Positions 62,308 through 64,000 of a DNA stretch of 64,000 bases are shown here, one piece after another. Position 1 is the stretch's first letter; each line of letters starts with the position of its first letter. Under the pieces are notes generated by a model. The model made no database searches. It saw only the letters and a list, made by a program, of their open reading frames with translations, and was not told where the DNA came from. A program made the position numbers and the translations under genes. The DNA is from Telmatactis stephensoni (Eukaryota; Cnidaria; Anthozoa; Actiniaria; Isophelliidae), in NCBI GenBank assembly GCA_029948255.1, contig JALIZF010001916.1:310001-374000 (forward strand). The letters are read 5' to 3'.

Positions 62308-64000
62308 ATAGCGGAGCTCCCATTTAAATATAATAATAATTTTAAATACTTCGTTTTATTTTGACGTTTTTGATTCAAATGAATTGGGCTTGCTGTGGTA
62401 ATAGGCAAACAAATATTGCATTTTGTTGTAAAAGTTGAAATAAAGACTATAGATCAAGCTTTATTTCTTGCCCTTCAGTCTCCTGAGAATTATAAGGCTT
62501 TCAACTCAGTGACCATAGTGATATTTATTCAGATATTTGTGTCAGATTTTATAATTGACTTAGTAGTAGTGCTTCATAATTCTCAGAAATAGGATGCAAA
62601 AATCCCTCAAACTGATTTCATTCACATAAATACTGAACCTAATTCAACATCCTTCAATTAAACAATTAGACATTGCAGAAAATTATATTTAGATTTTTCT
62701 GTCTTGACAGTATTGTGGCATCTTGGTTTTTCTTGTATTATGTAGAGTAGAATGACACTGATAAATAGTTGTCTTTACACGAAACAAGAATTCTCTCTTC
62801 CAGGTTACACTAATCATGACTTTAGATGAAATTGTAAAACAACTCAAAACAACTACTACCTAAAAGCAAAGCTCCAATTTCAATTTTAATTTTTTTATGT
62901 TCTTGATTCAAATGAATTGGGCTTCCTGTGGTAATTGAAAAAGTTGAAATGAAGATTATTTAAAAAGCATTTTTAAAATAAGTTTTGGTTTTGGTTTGTA
63001 TATTGTATGGGCTTGTATGCTCAGTGACCTTTGTTACAGTAAATTTTAATATTCAGATTCACTGTCAGATTTCATAACTGACTTTGTAAGGGTTCATAAT
63101 TTTCAGAAATAGAAAGCAAAATCTCCAAAACATTTTTTTAAATTGATACAAGTAATTAAACCTTTTCGACATCCTGAATATTACAGAACAACATATATTG
63201 ATTTGTCTGTCTTCACTATATTTGTGACATCTTGTTTTTTGTGGTTGTTGTTGTTATTTTGTTTTGTTATTTAATGTAGAAAAGAATGACACACTAGCTA
63301 GGCGAATACTTGTCTCCCACTTTTCTCTTCCAGATTACACTGATAATACAATTTAAAGTGATTATAAAAACAGCTAATTGAAATAACAAGAAAACAAGGA
63401 ATTAAGCATTTTCAGTCTGTATTTAAGGCTTCACAGGGCTCACTGAGCAACTTCATCCAGATGAATAAAGTATAAAAACAATTCTAGTTTGCATGGCAAA
63501 ATTCCTTCTTTTTTTCCTGTCAATTGTTTCATTAAATTCCAGACCAAAACTTGAGCTGTATTTACACATTAGTGGGGTTGAAATAAGTTCAAAATCAATT
63601 TTTTTACTAATTTTATTATTATTAGAACTAGTGCAAAAAGTTCACCGTAAAACAAAATGTCGTTGTACATTATTTTCATGTAAGGCTTGATCGAGTGTTT
63701 CTTTAAACTTGGCCACAGTTCAACGTGCATAAAAGGTTTTTTTTAAGTCATCAATCCCAAATCAAAGATAAAAGATCAAATATAGGTACAAGAGACTTTT
63801 TGATATCATTTTCTGGCCAGGGTCTTTACCTTGAAGTGCTTTCCTTGTTGTCTTTTCGAAGCATACTGGTCCTTGTTTCACGCTCAATGCAGACGATTCT
63901 TGATTTATTTCCAACTTTGGCTAGATTTTTAAGCAGCTTTATTGAAGGCATCTTCACGAAACGAAGAATACACGATCCTCAATGACTTATTCATTATGAG
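62308..64000. mobile_element. G-family transposon, right copy, inverted, runs off window
   Basis: Each position x here mirrors position 124320 minus x in the left copy. Long stretches sampled (62308-62600, 63490-63700, 63720-64000) are identical with no indel. About 25 bp beyond the terminal repeat are also shared (62283-62307). Confidence 0.85.

Overview
The window is eukaryotic and metazoan. It has intron-rich genes with GT..AG splice sites, several recognisable animal orthologues and dense DNA-transposon debris. A marine invertebrate, probably an anthozoan cnidarian (coral or sea anemone), is my best guess. That is inferred from gene content and repeat style and was not tested.

Left part (1-12.1 kb): a DHHC palmitoyltransferase of the ZDHHC5/8 type (minus strand, 3' end off the window) shares a 297 bp head-to-head promoter with a complete five-exon FBXW8 orthologue (plus strand). 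A two-exon gene for a secreted LamG-like protein follows (copy A).

Middle part (12.1-40.4 kb): no host gene is recognisable. The region is a stack of repeats: an 18 bp minisatellite, 36 bp and 119 bp tandem arrays, a 687 bp foldback, elements with TTA or TTAA target duplications, and one interrupted large element. The core is an 11.4 kb Helitron of the Helentron/Helitron2 type (about 26.25-37.65 kb). Its genes encode a membrane/basic N-terminal part, a canonical 2A ribosome-skipping motif, a cysteine protease resembling the herpesvirus-tegument (C76) deubiquitinase fold, an HUH rolling-circle Rep with both tyrosines, a Pif1-type helicase and an APE-like endonuclease. ORF1 is open; the rest is broken by about a dozen frameshifts. 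The Helitron lies between inverted 80-100 bp ends flanked by a 7 bp duplication, inside an older element, and two TTAA elements sit in its left end.

Right part (41-64 kb): LamG copy B; CCDC157 (minus, eight exons, four single-base frame breaks); OGFOD2 (plus, seven exons, intact) head to head with CCDC157; CHCHD2/CHCHD10 (minus, two exons); and LRRC74A (plus, nine exons seen, 3' end off the window) head to head with CHCHD2. Exon 9 of LRRC74A lies between two identical, exactly mirrored copies of a transposon.

The host genes do not form one pathway. They cover protein palmitoylation, ubiquitin ligase substrate choice, a secreted lectin-like protein, a coiled-coil trafficking protein, a 2-oxoglutarate oxygenase, a mitochondrial CHCH protein and an LRR protein. 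Their recurrent layout is three divergent gene pairs with 0.3-0.6 kb between start codons.
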